The position numbers were made by a program, and so were the translations under genes. A DNA stretch of 33,767 nucleotides from DUOJ01 sp041676265 (GTDB lineage: Bacteria > Spirochaetota > Spirochaetia > Sphaerochaetales > Sphaerochaetaceae). Positions 29,636 to 33,767 of this stretch are shown piece by piece. The notes under the pieces are model-generated. The model was not told the DNA's origin and ran no database searches. It saw only the letters and a program-made list of their open reading frames with translations. The first letter of the stretch is position 1. Each line of letters opens with the position of its first letter. The stretch lies in NCBI GenBank assembly GCA_041676265.1, contig JBAYSE010000001.1:1-33767 (forward strand), read 5' to 3'.

Positions 29636-31640
29636 GGATTTAGTCAACAGATTTGTCCAAAAAGCCTACCGCTACAGCAAAAAGGAGCAAACTCAAATTA
29701 GAGAAGCCGCTCTCTTTGCCGCCGAAGCACATGGAGCTCAGAAGAGGCAGAGTGGTGAGCCCTATATTATTCACCCCTTTGCCGTGGGGGAAATATTAAT
29801 GGGCCTTAATATGGACATTGAGACGGTAATTGCCGGTATTCTCCACGACACGTTAGAAGACACCCCCACTACTTTTGAGACTTTAGTCGCTAGGTTTGGT
29901 AAAACTGTTGCCGATTTAGTCGAGGGTGAAACCAAGATCAGTGGATTAAAAGTCAAAAATAAGAGCCAGCAAGAGGCGGAGACTATCAGGAAAATGTTCT
30001 TTGCCATGAGTGAAGACATTAGGGTAATCATTATTAAATTGGCCGACAAACTCCACAATATGCGTACCCTGCAACGCCTAGCCCCCGCGAGGGCGCGCTA
30101 GATTGCTAACGAGTGCCTCGATATCTATGCCCCTTTGGCCGACCGTTTGGGGATGAGTTGGCTCAAAGGGGAATTGGAAGACCAATCCCTAAAGATCCTA
30201 AAACCCGATACTTTTCAGTACATTGAGGAGTACCTCCTCTCCAAAAAAAGTGAACGTACCGCCTATTTAAACCGTGTAGAGAAGATTCTCTACAGAGCTT
30301 GCGCCGAACAGGGGTTAGTCAATGTAGAGGTCCACTCCCGAACCAAACACACCTACGGCGTCTACCGCAAGATGAAAAAACGGCGTAAGGAAATTGAAGA
30401 GATTGGCGACATTCTCGGCGTCAGAATCATCTGTGACACGGTTAACGAGTGCTACTCTCTGCTCGGCCTAGTCCATAAACTTTGGCCACCCATCGAAGGA
30501 CGCTTTAAAGATTATATTGCAATGCCTAAGGCTAACAACTACCAAAGTCTCCACACCACCGTGATGGCTTTGGATGGAAAACTACTTGAAGTCCAAATAA
30601 GGACACGGGAGATGCATGCCACTGCGGAGTATGGAGTGGCGGCTCACTGGACCTACAAAGCGCAGACCAGTGGTGGAAGTGACCGCTCTTGGCTCCAGCG
30701 CGATAAAGAGCAGTTTAGCCGCATTCTCCATAAACTTAAGAGTTGGAGTTCAGAAATTGAGCAGTCCGAATCTTTTCTCGACGATATTAAAGGGGAACTC
30801 TTAAAGGATACAATCTACGTCTTTACCCCCCAAGGTCATATCGTCGAACTACCGGCCAATGCCACTGCCCTCGATTTCGCCTATCAGATTCACACTGAAA
30901 TCGGTAACCACACAACCGGTGCTAAGGCCGACGGCTCAATTATCCCCTTGAGCCAGCCTTTAAAGAACACCCAGGTGATAGAGATCTTAACGAGCCCCAA
31001 CGCCAGACCCACTCTCAACTGGTTGCGCCTTGCCCAGACAACAAATGCACGGCGTAAAATCCGCTCGTGGCTCAATAAAAACGACGATAGTATTATCGTT
31101 GACAAAAATATTATCGCCAAAAAGAGAGTGGAGGTACCGGTTGAACCGGTACAGCCGGCAGAAGAGGGCGAAATTGTCCGTTCGGTTTTTGACCCTAGTC
31201 GCCTCACTTTCAAAGTGGGAGATGAGAAGAATATGATGATCTCCTTGGCGAAGTGTTGTAACCCTCGCCGTGGAGATGACATCATCGGTTATGTCTCACG
31301 GGGAAGAGGTATCATTGTCCATCGTAAGAATTGCCACAACCTAAAAAATATGGCTGAAATCGAAGAGCGTAGCATTGAGGTTGAGTGGGAAAACGGGGCT
31401 CAGCTTATCACACGGCGTTTCAGGATTGTGAGCAAAATGACCCAAAACTTGTTTGCCGAAATTGAAGGCGCCATTCGAAAATATAAAGGGCACCTGATTG
31501 AAGGACGTTTAGAAGACGATGAACACGACCGGTTGGTGGGGAGTTTTACCATGGAGGTTGACAATGAAGATGATTATAAAAAAGTGGTGCGCTCAATTAA
31601 AGGCATCCCCTCGATCATCTCAATAAATGCCATTAATTAG
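29628..31640 (+). pseudogene. rel: RelA/SpoT (p)ppGpp synthetase/hydrolase, interrupted by an in-frame TAG
   Basis: Bifunctional Rel enzymes make and break the alarmone (p)ppGpp. Domains in order: HD hydrolase ('YIIHPFAV...ILHDTLEDTP', about 45-90, then 'KLADKLHNMRTL'), synthetase ('RFKDYIAMPKANNYQSLHTTV', 'EVQIRTREMHATAEYGVAAHWTYK'), TGS ('IYVFTPQGHIVELP...'), a Cys/His zinc-like segment ('CCNPRRGDDIIGYVSRGRGIIVH') and a C-terminal ACT domain. The frame is continuous from 29628 to 31640, about 670 codons, except for TAG at 30099-30101 (codon 158), just after 'LAPARAR' and before 'IANECLDIYAPLADR'. That helix normally carries a charged residue at this place. Synthesis of the second half would need readthrough or restart at TTG 30135 or ATG 30153, neither well placed. 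A single-base assembly error is the simplest explanation. Confidence 0.8.
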
Positions 31641-33274
31641 TCCCCCTCCTCTAACACGCTAATAACTTCAGGCAGTAACTGCTTCTTCCTTGAAAGAACC
31701 CCTTTAAGCAGGTATTTCCCTTTACCCTCCATGGGGTAAAGCAGGGCCCTCTCTTTCTTAGGATAACTCGTCGTCAGGAGGATACTGCTTTCAGCAATCA
31801 CATCGGTGACGAGAAGCATCGCCCAGTCGAGACCAAAGCGTTGTTTGGTAGCTTCCAATTGACGAATATACTTCTCTTTGACCTCATCAACTTTAGTTAA
31901 AGTAGTCACTTCAACCTGTCCGATACCAAAGTGGGTCTCCCCCTCTTGGTAGGTTTTAAAATCCCCTTCAATAACTTGACGGGGGTCGGCCTTATTCAAG
32001 AGAGAGGCGACACTGAAAAGCTCTTCGCCAAACTCATAAATGTTCTCTATTTTGGCTATCTTAGCCAATTTATTGACAGCTCTTAAGTCTTGCGGTGTCG
32101 TTGTTGGGCTTTTGAGGATAACCGTATCACTAATAATTCCCGCTAAAAGTATTAGGGCAGTCAAACGGTCCACCCGAACAGACCAGCGTAAATACTGATG
32201 ATAAACAATCGTACAGGTACTACCCACCGGTTCGCTGGCTATGAAGATTGCCTTTCGGGTGCGCTCTGCGTCGAGGCGGTGGTGGTCGATTATTTCGATT
32301 ATATCGGCCTCCTCCAACCCCTCTATACTCTGCGACAATTCGTTATGGTCCACCATAATCACTTTTTTACGTGGTTTCTCTAAAAAACAGCGCCGGGTAA
32401 CAAACCCCACAAACTTTTCGTTATCAAAGACGGGCAGTCCTCTGTATTCAGAACCCATTAAGAGGCGTTTAGCATCGTCAAATAGGTCGTCCAAAGAGAC
32501 CTTGGGGGGATCTTTGACCACCAGACGCTTTAGGGGCAGACTCATCCGTAAAAGCCTAATGGTCTCTGCCGTATCTTCATACGATTTATAGATAATCCCT
32601 TTATACCCTTTTAGGTCTAAATCTAAAGTTTCGCTAGGCTCAATCCCTGTTAGAATGATAGCGGGAAACTGGTTATCTAACCCGTATTGAATGTGTTTTA
32701 ACCGTTTTCCCACCACCAATACCGGTAAATCGGGTAAAAGGGAGTTAAGACGGCGACGGTAAATGTCGAACTCCATGGCGCCGGTCATGATGTAGGCTTC
32801 AAAGCTCTGCATGTTGTTCTTTTTGAGGAACTCTCCCCTAATCACTTTACTAAAATTTTCAGGTTGGAAGTTGTAGTGAGGGCGCTCCCCAGCATTTTCT
32901 TTGAGAAAGAAGGCGGTAATTTCGTCTAAACTTAAAAGGCCAAAATAGTCACTGCCATCTAAGAGAGGGACCACTGAAGCATGTTTCTCGCGCATGAGGG
33001 TCACTAGACTATAAACGGGGTCTTCGGGGTGCAGAGAGGGGAAGGAGTCGATTACTACATCTCTTACTTTGGCCCTGACATCTTTTATAAACCGGGGAGG
33101 CATCACTCTAGTTTTTCTAAAATGGTGCTTGGTGGTCTCATTAAGATGGCCTATCCTTACCGGCTCATACTTGTACCTTTTATCTATTTTATTCTTTAAG
33201 CGCGCATAACACCAAGCAGAGCAAACCGAATCAAGATCGGGATTGCGATGGCCTGTCACGTAGATAGTTTCCAT
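31637..33274 (-). CDS. ppaC: Family II inorganic pyrophosphatase with CBS and DRTGG regulatory domains
   Basis: A manganese-dependent hydrolase of pyrophosphate to phosphate, belonging to the DHH family. The order is a DHH start ('YVTGHRNPDLDSVCSAWCY'), a CBS domain (about 75-130), a DRTGG-like domain (about 135-245), a second CBS domain (about 250-300), the return of the DHH part ('IMVDHNEL', 'IIEIIDHHRLD', 'VGSTCTIVYHQYL') and the DHHA2 C-terminal domain. CBS/DRTGG pyrophosphatases are inhibited or activated by adenine nucleotides. The metal loop has Leu where the consensus NPDTDS has Thr. At 545 residues it is typical for the regulated form. GGGAGG lies about 6 bases before the ATG. It converges on rel with a 4-base overlap. 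Confidence 0.9.
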   Translation of the reverse strand: METIYVTGHRNPDLDSVCSAWCYARLKNKIDKRYKYEPVRIGHLNETTKHHFRKTRVMPPRFIKDVRAKVRDVVIDSFPSLHPEDPVYSLVTLMREKHASVVPLLDGSDYFGLLSLDEITAFFLKENAGERPHYNFQPENFSKVIRGEFLKKNNMQSFEAYIMTGAMEFDIYRRRLNSLLPDLPVLVVGKRLKHIQYGLDNQFPAIILTGIEPSETLDLDLKGYKGIIYKSYEDTAETIRLLRMSLPLKRLVVKDPPKVSLDDLFDDAKRLLMGSEYRGLPVFDNEKFVGFVTRRCFLEKPRKKVIMVDHNELSQSIEGLEEADIIEIIDHHRLDAERTRKAIFIASEPVGSTCTIVYHQYLRWSVRVDRLTALILLAGIISDTVILKSPTTTPQDLRAVNKLAKIAKIENIYEFGEELFSVASLLNKADPRQVIEGDFKTYQEGETHFGIGQVEVTTLTKVDEVKEKYIRQLEATKQRFGLDWAMLLVTDVIAESSILLTTSYPKKERALLYPMEGKGKYLLKGVLSRKKQLLPEVISVLEEGD

Positions 33275-33331
33275 AGATGCCTCCCGTTAGTATCGTAATG
33301 AAACATTTTGAATGTAGCAACTGAAAGTTAC

Positions 33332-33360
33332 TTGACCCTTACCCCTTTTACAAAGAGAAT
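33332..33360 (+). promoter_or_regulatory. Possible rpiB promoter
   Basis: TTGACC (33332-33337), 17-bp spacer and GAGAAT (33355-33360) lie upstream of the rpiB ATG, followed by GGCGGAGG as ribosome-binding site. The -10 box is a weak match, so the call is tentative. Confidence 0.4.
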
Positions 33361-33377
33361 AAGGGCGGAGGTCTTCA

Positions 33378-33767
33378 ATGAAACGAGTTGTAGTTGCCAA
33401 TGATCATGGAGCCGTCGAGGTTACCAAGAAGATTGTAAGTCACTTAGAGGGGCGCGGATACAGTGTCGATTACTTAGGTGTTTTCACTGAAGATGCCGTC
33501 GACTACCCCGATAAAGCCGCTGAAGCCTGCGGAAAGTACCTTGCCGGAGGGTATGAGTTTGGCGTCATTGCCTGTGGTACCGGTATTGGTATCTCCATTT
33601 CTGCCAACAAAATTAACGGGATCCGTTGCGCGTTACCCCAAAACAGCTATGCTGCCAGTATGGCTAAAATGCACAACAATGCCAACTTTATCGCTTTTGG
33701 GGGACGTATTGCTTATGGTGAGCCGGTAGAAGAGATCCTTGATGCCTACATCGACACCTCTTTTGAA
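33378..33767 (+). CDS. rpiB: Ribose 5-phosphate isomerase B, 3' end outside the window
   Basis: RpiB interconverts ribose 5-phosphate and ribulose 5-phosphate in the pentose phosphate pathway; some relatives act on allose or galactose 6-phosphate. The visible 130 residues include 'VVVANDHGAVE' (Asp9, His10), 'GVFTEDAVDYPDKA', the active-site 'CGTGIGISISANK' with Cys66 as general base and Thr68, and 'MHNNANFIAFGGR' with His99. GGAGG lies 6-10 bases before the ATG. The frame is open to the last base; about 15-20 residues are expected beyond. The pattern fits the standard RpiB class of about 145-150 residues. Confidence 0.93.
   Translation, partial: MKRVVVANDHGAVEVTKKIVSHLEGRGYSVDYLGVFTEDAVDYPDKAAEACGKYLAGGYEFGVIACGTGIGISISANKINGIRCALPQNSYAASMAKMHNNANFIAFGGRIAYGEPVEEILDAYIDTSFE

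Noticed and set aside
29628..31640. TAG recoded as an amino acid in this genome
   Set aside because: RF1 is intact, and trxA, the LTD gene, ssb, the PflX-like gene and rel itself end in TAG, two of them directly before a hairpin.

Overview
The window looks like part of a spirochaete chromosome, with Treponema or Sphaerochaeta-like relatives most likely. This is an inference from several traits. There is a eukaryote-type hexokinase. A sugar-binding protein has a signal peptide ending in the 'FAAGQ' style common in spirochaetes. A lipoprotein has a loose lipobox. The housekeeping genes (archaeal-type UMP kinase, CBS/DRTGG pyrophosphatase, prfA-prmC-rel) also fit. No rRNA, tRNA, CRISPR array, transposase or integrase was seen.

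Layout. 1-1100 holds the 3' end of a probable lamin-tail-domain protein (+), then ssb and trxA on the minus strand. 1389-12758 is a visibly more A+T-rich metabolic island: a DUF362 protein with a Cys-rich C-terminus, an overlooked 40-residue ORF, a Cof-type HAD phosphatase, a DeoR-family regulator (minus strand), a ChvE-GguA-GguB type monosaccharide ABC importer, and a glycyl radical enzyme (GRE) with its own activating enzyme. Each transcription unit in the island starts with its own palindromic or repeated element. 13072-16106 carries two secreted proteins of unknown role: a two-block beta-helix lipoprotein and a small exported protein. They are separated by an A+T-rich stretch bounded by a 15-bp inverted repeat.

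16163-33767 returns to compact, higher-GC housekeeping sequence with many overlapping ends: pyrH, a PflX-like radical SAM protein, a patatin, a small conserved-looking protein, an MTA/SAH-type nucleosidase, a pyridoxal-kinase-like protein, phosphoglucomutase, hexokinase, an exported hypothetical, exonuclease I, a GPH-type sugar symporter, prfA, prmC, rel/spoT, a family II pyrophosphatase and the start of rpiB.

How the genes work together. The island reads as an anaerobic uptake-and-degradation module. A sugar-like compound would be imported by the ChvE/Ggu system and acted on by a GRE of unknown substrate (active-site Cys404-Trp405-Glu406, radical Gly737 in an unusual RLGGLT context). The HAD protein and DUF362 protein would be accessory, and DeoR would control it. 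The substrate cannot be read from sequence. Other notable points are an in-frame TAG inside rel, a 9-G tract upstream of the GRE promoter, a phosphoglucomutase lacking one expected metal-binding Asp, and an SSB that stops just before residues resembling the usual C-terminal tip.
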